Below, one piece after another: positions 34,800 to 43,868 of a DNA stretch of 64,000 nt. Under the pieces are notes generated by a model. The model was not told where the DNA came from. It saw only the letters and a list, made by a program, of their open reading frames with translations, and did not search any database. Source of the DNA: Oscillospiraceae bacterium Marseille-Q3528 (lineage in GTDB: Bacteria > Bacillota > Clostridia > Lachnospirales > Lachnospiraceae). Position numbers and translations under genes: made by a program. Location of the stretch: contig JAGTTR010000022.1 of NCBI GenBank assembly GCA_018223385.1, positions 17,431 to 81,430 on the forward strand. Direction: 5' to 3'. Every line of letters starts with the position of its first letter. The first letter of the stretch is position 1.

Positions 34800-36764
34800 A
34801 TGGAGGAGTTGGAACTGAAGTATCTGAAAGGGCTGGCAAAACAGTACCCTACGATCGCACAGGCATCGACGGAGATCATCAATCTGCAGTCCATTTTGAA
34901 CCTGCCGAAGGGGACGGAGCATTTCCTGTCGGATGTGCACGGCGAGTATGAACAGTTTAAGCACGTACTGAAGAACGGTTCGGGATCGATCCGCCGCAAG
35001 ATCGACGATGAATTCGGCAACACGTTAAGTATCCGGGACAAGAAGAGTCTGGCGACGCTGATTTATTATCCGCACCGGAAGATGGAACGGATCCTGAAAG
35101 AGGAGACGAATCTGGACGACTGGTACAAGATCACGCTGCACCGGCTCATTCAGATCTGTAAGCGGGTATCTTCCAAATATACGCGTTCCAAGGTGCGGAA
35201 AGCTCTGCCCAAGGATTTCGCCTATATTATAGAAGAGCTGATCACGGAGAAGGAGGAAATCTCCGACAAAGAGGCATATTATAACGAGATCATCAACACG
35301 ATCATCCGCATTGACCGGGCGCCGGAGTTCATTGTGGCGCTCTGCACGCTCATTCAGCGGCTGGTGGTAGATCATCTGCACATCGTCGGCGATATTTTTG
35401 ACCGTGGCCCCGGCGCGGCGCAGATCATGGACATTCTCATGAACTATCATTCTGTGGATATCCAGTGGGGCAATCATGATGTGCTGTGGATGGGCGCAGC
35501 GGCAGGACAGCTGGCCTGCATTGCCAACGTCATCCGTATCAGCGCCAAGTACGGCAACCTGGACACCATTGAGGACGATTACGGCATCAACCTGATCCCG
35601 CTGGCAACGCTGGCGCTGCATACCTACCGGGATGACCCGTGCAGCTGCTTCAAGATTTCCTATCGGACCGACCAGTCCGATGTGCGAAATATGGAGCTTG
35701 ACCGGCTCATGCACAAGGCCATCACCGTCATCCAGTTCAAGCTGGAGGGGCAGATCATCAAGGCGCGGTCGGAGTTCGGCATGGAGAGCCGTCTGCTGCT
35801 GGATAAGATTGATTATGAGACACAGACCATTACCATTGAGGGCAAGCAGTACAAGCTGGATGACTGTCATTTCCCGACGGTGGATCCCAAGGATCCCTAT
35901 GCGCTGTCACCGGAGGAAGCCCGGGTGATGGATAAGCTGCGCACCGCGTTCCTGCGCTGTGACCGTCTGCAGCAGCACATCCGTTTTCTGCTGCTGAAGG
36001 GCAGCCTGTATAAAGTATACAATTCCAACCTGCTTTATCACGGATGCATTCCTTTCGATGAAAAGGGGAACTTTAAGAAGGTCAATATTTTCGGCCAGGA
36101 ATACAGCGGCAAAGCCCTTTATGACATTCTGGAGGTTTATGCCAGAAGAGGATACAACGCGCCGGAGGGAAGCAAGGAGCGCAAGGACGGCCAGGATATG
36201 CTCTGGTTCATCTGGTCCAACGAGAATTCCCCGGTGTACGGCAAGGCCAAGATGGCCACCTTTGAGCGGTATTTCATCCGGGATGAGAAGCTGCGCAAGG
36301 AGCAGAAGAACATTTACTATCAGCTCATCGAGAAAGAGGAAGTGCTGAACCGGATCCTGGAGGAGTTCGGCCTGCCGACACAGGGCTCGCACATCATCAA
36401 CGGTCACATGCCGGTGCAGCTGCTGAAAGGGCAGAAGCCGGTGTACTGTGACGGCAAGCTGCTGATCATCGACGGCGGTTTTGCCAAGGCGTACCAGAAG
36501 GAGACCGGCATTGCGGGCTACACGCTCGTTTACAATTCCTACGGTCTGCGGCTCGTTGCCCATGAACCCTTCGAGTCCACCGAGGCAGCCATCGAAAAAG
36601 AGAGCGATATTCATTCTGAGACGACCATCGTGGAGCAGGTACTGCGCCGCAGAAGCGTGGGAGACACCGATGTGGGCCGGGATCTGAAGAGCCAGATCGC
36701 CGATCTGGAGAAGCTGCTGCAGGCATACCGCGACGGCACGATTTTAGAGACGGGGATGATTTAA
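34800..36764 (+). CDS. fbp: Class III fructose-1,6-bisphosphatase
   Basis: A 654-residue enzyme of the Firmicutes-type (class III) fructose-bisphosphatases, which act in gluconeogenesis and are unrelated to the E. coli enzymes. The metallophosphoesterase motifs are visible: [10 protein letters not shown] near 41-50, G-D-I-F-D-R-G-P near 197-204 and G-N-H-D-V-L-W near 223-229. The length agrees with the Bacillus enzyme (about 670). GGGAGGA lies 11-12 bases before the ATG. The gene has its own promoter and is divergent from the metal-efflux operon. Confidence 0.95.
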   Translation: MEELELKYLKGLAKQYPTIAQASTEIINLQSILNLPKGTEHFLSDVHGEYEQFKHVLKNGSGSIRRKIDDEFGNTLSIRDKKSLATLIYYPHRKMERILKEETNLDDWYKITLHRLIQICKRVSSKYTRSKVRKALPKDFAYIIEELITEKEEISDKEAYYNEIINTIIRIDRAPEFIVALCTLIQRLVVDHLHIVGDIFDRGPGAAQIMDILMNYHSVDIQWGNHDVLWMGAAAGQLACIANVIRISAKYGNLDTIEDDYGINLIPLATLALHTYRDDPCSCFKISYRTDQSDVRNMELDRLMHKAITVIQFKLEGQIIKARSEFGMESRLLLDKIDYETQTITIEGKQYKLDDCHFPTVDPKDPYALSPEEARVMDKLRTAFLRCDRLQQHIRFLLLKGSLYKVYNSNLLYHGCIPFDEKGNFKKVNIFGQEYSGKALYDILEVYARRGYNAPEGSKERKDGQDMLWFIWSNENSPVYGKAKMATFERYFIRDEKLRKEQKNIYYQLIEKEEVLNRILEEFGLPTQGSHIINGHMPVQLLKGQKPVYCDGKLLIIDGGFAKAYQKETGIAGYTLVYNSYGLRLVAHEPFESTEAAIEKESDIHSETTIVEQVLRRRSVGDTDVGRDLKSQIADLEKLLQAYRDGTILETGMI

Positions 36765-36849
36765 GTATATAAAAATAAAAACGGGGCATATTATCAGCAG
36801 GAGACAGCGCACACGCTGTTTTACATCTATTCGTAAAGGAGAACGATTT

Positions 36850-37233
36850 ATGAAAAAATGGAAGAGCCTGCTGCTGGTATGCATGCTTATTTTTGCCATT
36901 GGCATGGTTACGGCCTGTGGTCGTTCCAACAACAGCGGTAATCAGACGGAAAACGGAACGGAAAATACAGGCACGAATACAGATGGTCCGGTGGATGAAA
37001 CACCGGATATGAACGGGGCTGTTGACGGGGACGGCGCTGTGGAGGAGCAGATGCAGGAAGACACGATCCCGGATAACGGCGGCACCGGCAGCGGAATGGG
37101 TGCCACCAGCGGCCCGGAGGATACCGGCCTCATTGAGGAGACCGGGGATGCGCTGCAGCGCGGCGTGGATGACATGACCAATGGCGTGAAAGATATGTTG
37201 GATCCTAACGACGACAGCCAGAACAATCCGTAA
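36850..37233 (+). CDS. Small acidic secreted lipoprotein, unknown function
   Basis: A 127-residue protein with a lipoprotein signal: a K-K-W-K start, a hydrophobic core at about 7-20 and a lipobox ending V-T-A-C at about residue 23. The rest is low-complexity, rich in Asn, Gly, Thr, Asp and Glu, with almost no hydrophobic residues, so it is probably disordered outside the membrane. AAAGGAGAACG precedes the ATG. No function can be assigned. It follows fbp by 85 bases and is closed by its own terminator. Confidence 0.75.
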   Translation: MKKWKSLLLVCMLIFAIGMVTACGRSNNSGNQTENGTENTGTNTDGPVDETPDMNGAVDGDGAVEEQMQEDTIPDNGGTGSGMGATSGPEDTGLIEETGDALQRGVDDMTNGVKDMLDPNDDSQNNP

Positions 37234-37241
37234 TACAGATC

Positions 37242-37278
37242 GAAAGGGCATTCTGCGATAGAAAGAGTGCCCTTTCTT
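37242..37278 (+). terminator. Terminator of the lipoprotein gene
   Basis: GAAAGGGCA (37242-37250) pairs with TGCCCTTTC (37268-37276), followed by TT. Confidence 0.75.
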
Positions 37279-37448
37279 CAAAATTTATGCATGCACTATG
37301 CGAAAGTCTGCGCTTGTCTGAGATCTTGGCGTTGCCAGGTGCCAGTGGCGCTTGTTCAGCAACGATTGAAATAAAGTGCAGGAATCATAAAAAAGGGCAG
37401 CGGCAGGATGCGGCCTGTCTTTATAAATTCGCAGAAATGTACATAAAA

Positions 37449-37512
37449 ATAGATGTATATGAGAATAGTTATACACAAGAATAAATATACGCAAGAATAG
37501 ACGTATACAAGA
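37449..37512 (+). repeat. Tandem repeat, 16 bp x 4, in the hisA leader
   Basis: Four exact-length 16-base units occur back to back: ATAGATGTATATGAGA, ATAGTTATACACAAGA, ATAAATATACGCAAGA and ATAGACGTATACAAGA. The last ends eight bases before the TTGGAGGAAC ribosome-binding site of the HisA-like gene. The units share ATA...TA.....AGA and diverge elsewhere. Confidence 0.85.
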
Positions 37513-37532
37513 ATGGGTTGGAGGAACAGAGG

Positions 37533-38318
37533 ATGAGATTTCGGCCATGTATTGATATTCATAACGGAAAGGTAAAACAGATCGTGGGAGGAAGCTTAAG
37601 CGACCGGGGCGATCAGGCAGCAGAAAATTTTGTGTCCGAGATGGACGGCGCCTACTATGCCGATTTTTATAAAAAAGACGGTTTGAAAGGCGGCCACATC
37701 ATTTTGCTGAATCCGGCATCCTCCCCCTATTATGAGGCAACGAAGCAGCAGGCGCTTTTGGCACTTGGGGCGTATCCTGGCGGCTTTCAGCTGGGCGGCG
37801 GCATTACCCCGGACAATGCGAAAGCATTCCTGGATGCAGGGGCCAGCCATGTGATCGTCACGTCCTATGTTTTTCGGGATGGGAAAATCAGCACGGACAA
37901 TCTGCGCCGGATGCTGGACTGTGTGGGGAAGGAACATCTGGTGCTGGACTTGAGCTGCCGCAAAAAGGACGGTGCCTACTATGTGGTGACGGATCGCTGG
38001 CAGAAATTCACAGAGACGAAGGTCACGGAAGAGACGCTGGAATGGCTCCGGGACAGTTGCGCGGAATTCCTCATTCACGCGGTGGATGTGGAGGGCAAAG
38101 CCTCCGGCATTGAGGTGCCGCTGGTGGAGCTGCTGGCCGATATGGACAATTTTCCGTGTACATATGCGGGCGGTGTGGGCAGCTTCGAGGATCTGGCCCG
38201 GTTAAAGCAGGCCGGACGGGGGAAGGTAGATGTGACCATTGGAAGCGCCCTGGATCTGTTTGGCGGGAAAATGCCATATCGAGAAGTGCTGGAATACATA
38301 AAGAAAGCAGCTGATTAA
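37533..38318 (+). CDS. hisA: Eukaryotic-type HisA (ProFAR isomerase)
   Basis: A 261-residue TIM-barrel isomerase. It should convert ProFAR to PRFAR in histidine synthesis. The sequence follows the eukaryotic HIS6-type subfamily more than the usual bacterial HisA. It starts M-R-F-R-P-C-I-D-I-H-N-G-K-V-K-Q-I-V-G-G. It then has L-N-P-A-S-S-P-Y-Y, Q-L-G-G-G-I-T near 86-92, V-D-V-E-G-K near 190-195 and a T-Y-A-G-G-V late strand. The length equals that of fungal HIS6 proteins. GGAGGAAC precedes the ATG. It stands alone, with no other his genes in the window. The assignment rests on motif recall, so a HisA-like paralogue remains possible. Confidence 0.82.
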   Translation: MRFRPCIDIHNGKVKQIVGGSLSDRGDQAAENFVSEMDGAYYADFYKKDGLKGGHIILLNPASSPYYEATKQQALLALGAYPGGFQLGGGITPDNAKAFLDAGASHVIVTSYVFRDGKISTDNLRRMLDCVGKEHLVLDLSCRKKDGAYYVVTDRWQKFTETKVTEETLEWLRDSCAEFLIHAVDVEGKASGIEVPLVELLADMDNFPCTYAGGVGSFEDLARLKQAGRGKVDVTIGSALDLFGGKMPYREVLEYIKKAAD

Positions 38319-38323
38319 CAAGA

Positions 38324-38483
38324 TACAGTTCACCCGCGCCATTCGCAAAATTGCATCTTCGATGCTCTCCGCTGCTGCACAGCTCATTTTTGCTCAGACA
38401 TTGGCGCTCCCTTTGTACATTTATGCAGACAGATTTTCATGCAAGCACGAAATCTGTCCACATGAATGTACAAGTGAACTGTA
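38324..38483. repeat. AGTTCAC-bounded palindromic element, copy 2 (160 bp, modules A and B)
   Basis: TACAGTTCAC at the left and GTGAACTGTA at the right are exact reverse complements. Inside is module A (CGCGCCATTCGCAAAA, then GCATC/GATGC and GCTGC/GCAGC hairpins, ending in TCATTTTTGCT). A 25-base spacer follows, then module B (GACAGATTTTCATGC paired with GCACGAAATCTGTC). It begins five bases after the hisA stop and fills most of the gap to hpf. Confidence 0.85.
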
Positions 38484-38523
38484 AGATCAATTATTAAAAA
38501 ATACTTAATTTATCCGAAAATTG

Positions 38524-38551
38524 TTGCAATTTATCTGGGATATGGTATAAT
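38524..38551 (+). promoter_or_regulatory. Promoter of hpf
   Basis: TTGCAA at 38524-38529, a 16-base spacer and TATAAT at 38546-38551, about 65 bases before the start. Confidence 0.7.
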
Positions 38552-38616
38552 TAGAACATAACAGAGGACGCGACAAAGATCTCTGTTGTAATCCAAAGGA
38601 AAAGGGGTTGGACAGT

Positions 38617-39144
38617 ATGCGTTTTACGATTAGCGGAAAAAACATAGATGTAACGGAGGGCTTGAAGGCCGCGGTTACAGACAAGCTGGGAAAGCTTGAG
38701 AAATATTTCACTCCTGATACAGAGATTATCGTCACACTCAGCGTGGAGAAGGAACGGCAGAAGATCGAGGTAACGATCCCCGTGAAGGGCAATATGATCC
38801 GTTCCGAACAGGTCAGCAACGACATGTACGTTTCCATTGATCTGGTGGAAGAAGTCATCGAGCGTCAGCTGAAGAAGTACAAGAAGAAACTCATCGACAA
38901 GAAGCAGAGTGCAGTCAGCTTCAACAAAGAGTTCATCGAGAAAGACTACGACACCGACGACCACATCGAGATCATCAGAAGAAAAAGCTTCGGCATGAAG
39001 CCCATGTATCCCGAGGACGCATGCGTACAGATGGAACTTCTGGGACACAATTTCTTCGTATTCCGCAATGCAGAGAGTGATGAAGTTTGCGTCGTTTATA
39101 AGAGAAAAGGCAACACCTACGGTCTCATCGAGCCGGAGTGCTAA
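38617..39144 (+). CDS. hpf: Long-form ribosome hibernation promoting factor
   Basis: A 175-residue HPF. The N-terminal domain (about 1-100) has the M-R-F-T-I-S-G-K-N-I-D-V-T-E-G-L start. A linker leads to the C-terminal dimerisation domain (about 115-175) with P-M-Y-P-E-D-A and A-E-S-D-E-V-C-V-V-Y-K-R-K-G-N-T-Y-G-L-I. Long HPF joins two 70S ribosomes into inactive 100S dimers in stationary phase. AAGGAAAAGGGG precedes the ATG at 38617. It is a single gene with its own promoter. Confidence 0.94.
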   Translation: MRFTISGKNIDVTEGLKAAVTDKLGKLEKYFTPDTEIIVTLSVEKERQKIEVTIPVKGNMIRSEQVSNDMYVSIDLVEEVIERQLKKYKKKLIDKKQSAVSFNKEFIEKDYDTDDHIEIIRRKSFGMKPMYPEDACVQMELLGHNFFVFRNAESDEVCVVYKRKGNTYGLIEPEC

Positions 39145-39258
39145 GAACCATCGGTTGAGCGGCTGGAATAGCCGTTTTCCGGTTTTACTTTATGGATCAG
39201 CCGGATGAGTAGCTAAGGAGCAAAAGTTCCATATAAGAGATAAGAAATAACAACAGAC

Positions 39259-39305
39259 AGGCGTGTTTCTTCCTATATAAAAGGAGGGGATGCGCCTGAT
39301 TTTTA
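39259..39305 (+). terminator. Terminator between hpf and secA
   Basis: AGGCGTGTTTCTTCCT pairs with AAGGAGGGGATGCGCCT, followed by GATTTTTAT. The 356-base gap otherwise holds the secA promoter and no credible gene. Confidence 0.6.
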
Positions 39306-39444
39306 TATGTAAGCCTATTATTTCATTTGCACCACCGGAAAGCTTATAAAATTCCGCAATGCCAGCATCGAGATACAGTGCCGCAGGACGCTCCATAGTT
39401 AGTTCTTGTGTTTGACGAACAAATGCCGTATAATATACTTTGAC

Positions 39445-39472
39445 TTGAAATCGCTATTACCTTTTGTATAGT
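39445..39472 (+). promoter_or_regulatory. Promoter of secA
   Basis: TTGAAA at 39445-39450, a 16-base spacer with TG before the -10, and TATAGT at 39467-39472. A TATAAT at 39429 also exists but lacks a properly spaced -35. Confidence 0.55.
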
Positions 39473-39500
39473 ATAGGAAGAAACAGGAGAACAAAGATTT

Positions 39501-42068
39501 ATGAAATTATCAGAGAAACTGTTTGGTACACACAGTACGAGAGAGTTGAAACGGGTGTATCCTATCGTGGATAAGATCGAAGCACTTCGCCCGGAGATGA
39601 CTGCGCTCACTGATGAGGAACTGAAAGGAAAGACGAAAGAGTTCAAGGATCGTCTGGCCAACGGAGAGACCCTGGACGACCTGCTGGTGGAAGCCTTCGC
39701 CGTTGTCCGGGAAGCTGCCCGCCGGGTGCTCGGCATGGAGCATTACCGGGTACAGCTCATCGGTGGTATCATCCTGCATCAGGGGCGAATCGCAGAGATG
39801 CGTACCGGTGAAGGTAAGACCCTCGTATCCACTCTTCCGGCTTACTTAAATGCCCTGGAAGGTAAGGGCGTCCACATCGTGACGGTCAACGACTATCTGG
39901 CACACCGTGACGCAGAGTGGATGGGCGCTGTTCATGAATTCCTGGGGCTGAAGGTGGGCTGCGTGCTCAACTCCATGGAGAAAGACGAGCGCCGGGAAGC
40001 GTACAACTGTGATATCACTTACATTACCAACAACGAGCTGGGATTTGACTACCTGCGTGACAACATGGTCATCTACAAGGCACAGCTGGTACAGCGCGGC
40101 CTTCACTACGCCATCATCGACGAGGTGGATTCTGTCCTCATCGACGAGGCCAGAACCCCGCTGATCATTTCCGGTCAGAGCGGCAAGTCCACGAAGCTGT
40201 ATGAGGTGTGCGACATTCTTGCCCGCCAGCTGGAGAAGGGCGAGTACCGGGAGCTGTCTAAGATGGATGCCCTCATGGGTGAGATGGTGGAGGAGTCCGG
40301 CGACTTTGTGGTCAACGAGAAAGATAAGATCGTGAACCTGACCGAGTCCGGTGTGAAGAAGGTGGAGGATTTCTTCCACATTGAAAACCTGGCAGACCCG
40401 GAGAATCTGGAGATTCAGCACAACATCATTCTGGCGCTGCGTGCCAACTACCTGATGTTCCGTGACCGGGATTATGTGGTGCAGGATGACAAAGTACTGA
40501 TCGTCGATGAGTTCACCGGCCGTATCATGCCGGGCAGACGGTATTCCGACGGCCTGCATCAGGCCATTGAGGCAAAAGAGAAGGTACAGGTAAAACGGGA
40601 GAGCAAGACGCTGGCCACCATCACCTTCCAGAACTTTTTCAACAAATATGATAAAAAATGCGGTATGACCGGTACGGCGCAGACCGAGGAAAAAGAGTTC
40701 CGTGACATTTACGGCATGGACGTCATCGAGATCCCCACCAACCGACCGGTACAGAGAAAGGATCTGCACGATTCTGTATACAAGACGAAGAAAGAAAAGC
40801 TGCGTGCGGTTGTCCGTGACATCAAGGAGACCCATGAGACCGGTCAGCCGGTGCTGGTGGGCACCATCAATATCGATGCTTCCGAGGAACTGAGCCGGAT
40901 GCTGAACAGAGAAGGCATTCCACATAAGGTGCTGAACGCCAAGTTCCATGAGCTGGAGGCAGAGATCGTCAAGGATGCCGGTGTGCACGGCGCCGTGACC
41001 ATTGCCACCAATATGGCAGGCCGTGGTACGGATATCAAGCTGGACGATGCAGCCAGAGAAGCCGGAGGATTAAAGATCATCGGCACTGAGCGTCATGAGT
41101 CCAGACGTATCGACAACCAGCTGCGCGGACGTTCCGGCCGTCAGGGAGATCCGGGATGCTCCAAGTTCTACATTTCCCTGGAGGACGATCTGATGCGCCT
41201 GTTCGGTTCCGAACGTCTCATGTCCGTCTTCAATGCACTGGGCGTGCCGGAGGATGAGGAGATCCAGCACAAGATGCTGACCGACGCCATCGAGAAAGCC
41301 CAGATGAAGATCGAGAGCAACAACTTTGGTATCCGTAAGAACCTGCTGGAGTACGACCAGGTCATGAACGAGCAGCGTGAGATCATTTACGGTGAGCGCC
41401 GCAGAGTGCTGGACGGCGAGAACATGCGGGACGTGATCTACAAGATGATCATGGATATCGTGGAAAATGCCGTAGATACGTGTATTGCCGAGGATTCTGA
41501 CCCGGAGGAGTGGGATTTCACAGAGCTCAACGAGCTGCTGCTGCCCATCATTCCGCTGCCGCTCATCACCCGCGAGGCAGCAAAGGGCATGTCCAAGAAC
41601 GAGCTGAAACAGGATCTGAAGCAGAAAGCCGTTGTTTTATATGAAGTAAAAGAAACCGAATTCCCGGAGCCGGAGATGATCCGTGAGGCAGAGCGCGTGA
41701 TTCTGCTGAAAGTCATTGACCGGAAGTGGATGACCCATATCGACGACATGGAGCAGCTGCGGCAGGGCATCGGCCTGCAGGCATACGGCCAGAGAGACCC
41801 GCTGGTAGAATATAAGCTGAACGGCTATGAGATGTTCGATGCCATGACAGAGAGCATCCGGGAAGACACCGTAAAACTGCTGCTGCATCTGAAGATCGAG
41901 CAGAAGGTAGAGCGGGAAGAGGTTGCCAAGGTAACCGGCACCAATAAGGATGAGACCGGCCCCCGGGCGCCGAAGAAGCGGGAAAACGCCAAGGTTTACC
42001 CCAACGATCCGTGCCCGTGCGGAAGCGGTAAGAAATACAAGCAGTGCTGCGGCAGAAAGCAGATTTAA
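39501..42068 (+). CDS. secA: Protein translocase ATPase SecA
   Basis: An 855-residue motor that drives preproteins through SecYEG. It shows Walker A M-R-T-G-E-G-K-T near 98-105, the [16 protein letters not shown] block near 208-223, [10 protein letters not shown] in the second nucleotide-binding fold and the C-terminal zinc site [13 protein letters not shown]. The length matches Gram-positive SecA. AACAGGAGAAC precedes the ATG. prfB follows 31 bases later, the common secA-prfB order of Firmicutes. Confidence 0.97.
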   Translation: MKLSEKLFGTHSTRELKRVYPIVDKIEALRPEMTALTDEELKGKTKEFKDRLANGETLDDLLVEAFAVVREAARRVLGMEHYRVQLIGGIILHQGRIAEMRTGEGKTLVSTLPAYLNALEGKGVHIVTVNDYLAHRDAEWMGAVHEFLGLKVGCVLNSMEKDERREAYNCDITYITNNELGFDYLRDNMVIYKAQLVQRGLHYAIIDEVDSVLIDEARTPLIISGQSGKSTKLYEVCDILARQLEKGEYRELSKMDALMGEMVEESGDFVVNEKDKIVNLTESGVKKVEDFFHIENLADPENLEIQHNIILALRANYLMFRDRDYVVQDDKVLIVDEFTGRIMPGRRYSDGLHQAIEAKEKVQVKRESKTLATITFQNFFNKYDKKCGMTGTAQTEEKEFRDIYGMDVIEIPTNRPVQRKDLHDSVYKTKKEKLRAVVRDIKETHETGQPVLVGTINIDASEELSRMLNREGIPHKVLNAKFHELEAEIVKDAGVHGAVTIATNMAGRGTDIKLDDAAREAGGLKIIGTERHESRRIDNQLRGRSGRQGDPGCSKFYISLEDDLMRLFGSERLMSVFNALGVPEDEEIQHKMLTDAIEKAQMKIESNNFGIRKNLLEYDQVMNEQREIIYGERRRVLDGENMRDVIYKMIMDIVENAVDTCIAEDSDPEEWDFTELNELLLPIIPLPLITREAAKGMSKNELKQDLKQKAVVLYEVKETEFPEPEMIREAERVILLKVIDRKWMTHIDDMEQLRQGIGLQAYGQRDPLVEYKLNGYEMFDAMTESIREDTVKLLLHLKIEQKVEREEVAKVTGTNKDETGPRAPKKRENAKVYPNDPCPCGSGKKYKQCCGRKQI

Positions 42069-42099
42069 AGAAAATCAGAAAAAAAGGATGTGATTTCGC

Positions 42100-43228
42100 G
42101 TGGTAGAATTAGATAATTTTAAAAGCATTCTGAATTCCTATGAAAGTCCATTAGCGGAAGTGAGGGATTCACTTTGACCTCGCTAACAAGGAAAAGCGGA
42201 TCGAAGAATTAGAAAGAGAAATGGAAGCGCCGGGATTCTGGGACGATACCGAGCGCTCCCAGAAATACATGGTGGAGCTCAAGAGTCTCAAGGATGACAA
42301 GGAGACGTATGAGCAGCTGGAAAGCCAGTATGAGGACATTGCCACACTCATCGAGATGGGGTATGAGGAAAATGACGCCTCTGTCATCCCGGAGATCGAG
42401 GAAATGCTGCAGGAATTCATCAGCACCTACGACAATATCCGGATGAAGACGCTGCTGTCAGGCGAGTACGATGCCTGCGGTGCGATCCTGACGCTGCATG
42501 CCGGGGCAGGCGGCACAGAAGCCTGTGACTGGGCAGCCATGCTGTATCGGATGTACTGCCGCTGGGCAGATGCCAAGGGCTACAGCGTGGAGGTGCTGGA
42601 CTATCTGGACGGCGACGAGGCGGGCATCAAGTCCGTCACCTTCCAGGTCAACGGCGAGAATGCCTACGGTTACCTCAAATCCGAGAAAGGCGTTCACCGG
42701 CTGGTGCGGATTTCGCCGTTCAATGCGGCGGGCAAACGGCAGACCTCCTTTGTTTCCCTGGATGTCATGCCGGACATTGAGGAAGACCTGGATGTGGATA
42801 TCGACGAGAAGGATCTGCGGATCGACACGTACCGTTCCAGTGGTGCGGGCGGTCAGCACATCAACAAGACGTCCTCGGCCATCCGTATCACCCACCTTCC
42901 CACAGGCATCGTTGTCCAGTGTCAGAATGAGCGTTCCCAGTTCCAGAACAAGGACAAAGCCATGCAGATGCTGAAAGCCAAGCTGTACCTGCTCAAGCAG
43001 CAGGAAAACGCAGAGAAGCTTTCCGGTATCCGCGGCGAGACGAAGGAGATCGGCTGGGGCAGCCAGATCCGCTCCTACGTTATGCAGCCATATACGATGG
43101 TGAAGGATCACAGAACGGGGGAGGAGTCCGGTAACGTGCAGAGTGTGCTGGACGGCAACCTGGATCCGTTCATCAATGCCTATTTAAAATGGATCAGTTT
43201 AAAAAACAGTGCGCAGGAAGAGAGCTAA
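42100..43228 (+). CDS. prfB: Peptide chain release factor 2, with programmed +1 frameshift
   Basis: RF2 is read from a GTG at 42100 with AAAAAGGA upstream. After 25 codons the first frame meets C-T-T T-G-A at 42172-42177. The classic +1 shift (CTT-TGA-C read as Leu-Asp) then continues from GAC 42176 to the TAA/TAG end at 43228, giving about 375 residues. AGGG five bases before CTT supplies the stimulatory Shine-Dalgarno-like pairing. The specificity motif S-P-F (R-I-S-P-F-N) and catalytic G-G-Q (A-G-G-Q-H-I-N-K) are intact. RF2 ends translation at UGA and UAA, and its own in-frame UGA makes synthesis self-regulated. This is a regulated gene, not a broken one. Confidence 0.95.
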
Positions 43229-43241
43229 AAGCTCATAATCG

Positions 43242-43330
43242 CAGTTCACACGCGCCATTCGCAACATATTCCTGTGGACAGATTTTCATACGAGCATGAA
43301 ATCTGCCCGCAGAAATATGTGAGTGAACTG
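43242..43330. repeat. AGTTCAC-bounded palindromic element, copy 3 (89 bp)
   Basis: CAGTTCAC at the left and GTGAACTG at the right are exact reverse complements. It has the first 16 or so bases of module A (CGCGCCATTCGCAA), then jumps to module B (GACAGATTTTCATAC paired with GCATGAAATCTGCC). It looks like an internally deleted version of copy 2. It starts 13 bases after prfB. Confidence 0.85.
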
Positions 43331-43333
43331 TAA

Positions 43334-43355
43334 AAAACAGTTGCGCGCTGTTTTT
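43334..43355 (+). terminator. Terminator after prfB
   Basis: AAAACAG-ttgcgcg-CTGTTTTT directly after repeat copy 3. Confidence 0.65.
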
Positions 43356-43419
43356 ATTTGTGTTAATATCTTTCGTGAAAAAACAAGTGTATCCCCAGGA
43401 CAAACAGAAGGCGGTTATT

Positions 43420-43863
43420 ATGTCAGAAAAGAAAAAGTATTATGTGGTGACGGGCAAGGCAGTGCCGGAAGTATTGCTAAAAGTGGTGGAAGCCAAGAAG
43501 CTTCTGGATGCGGAGAAGGTGCTGACCGTGCAGGAGGCTACCGACCAGGTAGGCATCAGCCGGAGCTCATTTTACAAGTATAAGGATGATATTTTCCCGT
43601 TTCATGAGAATGCCAAGGGACGGACAATTACGATGATGATGCAGATGGATGATGAGCCGGGCGCCTTATCAGAGGTGCTGGGCAAGGTGGCGGAATACAA
43701 CGCGAACATCCTTACCATCCACCAGAGTGTTCCAATCAACGGAATCGCTTCGCTGACGATGAGTATTGAAGTCCTGCCTACGACAAAGGATCTGTCAGAA
43801 ATGATGGAACAGATGGAGTCTCAGAAAGAGATACATTATGTAAAAATACTAGCCAGGGAGTGA
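43420..43863 (+). CDS. pheB: ACT-domain protein PheB
   Basis: A 147-residue protein. An N-terminal helix-turn-helix-like segment (V-Q-E-A-T-D-Q-V-G-I-S-R-S-S-F-Y-K-Y near 32-49) is followed by an ACT domain (about 70-145) with D-D-E-P-G-A-L-S-E-V. This is the PheB/UPF0735 family, often encoded directly before homoserine dehydrogenase in Firmicutes. It is probably an amino-acid-sensing regulatory protein; the name does not show that it acts in phenylalanine synthesis. AGAAGGCGG precedes the ATG at 43420. hom follows after five bases. Confidence 0.88.
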   Translation: MSEKKKYYVVTGKAVPEVLLKVVEAKKLLDAEKVLTVQEATDQVGISRSSFYKYKDDIFPFHENAKGRTITMMMQMDDEPGALSEVLGKVAEYNANILTIHQSVPINGIASLTMSIEVLPTTKDLSEMMEQMESQKEIHYVKILARE

Positions 43864-43868
43864 GCATT

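Noticed and set aside
37449..37512. CRISPR array
   Set aside because: The 16-bp units are directly adjacent without spacers and no cas genes are present.
42100..43228. prfB as a frameshifted pseudogene
   Set aside because: The stop is the conserved CTT-TGA-C recoding site with its upstream AGGG, and all catalytic motifs are intact.
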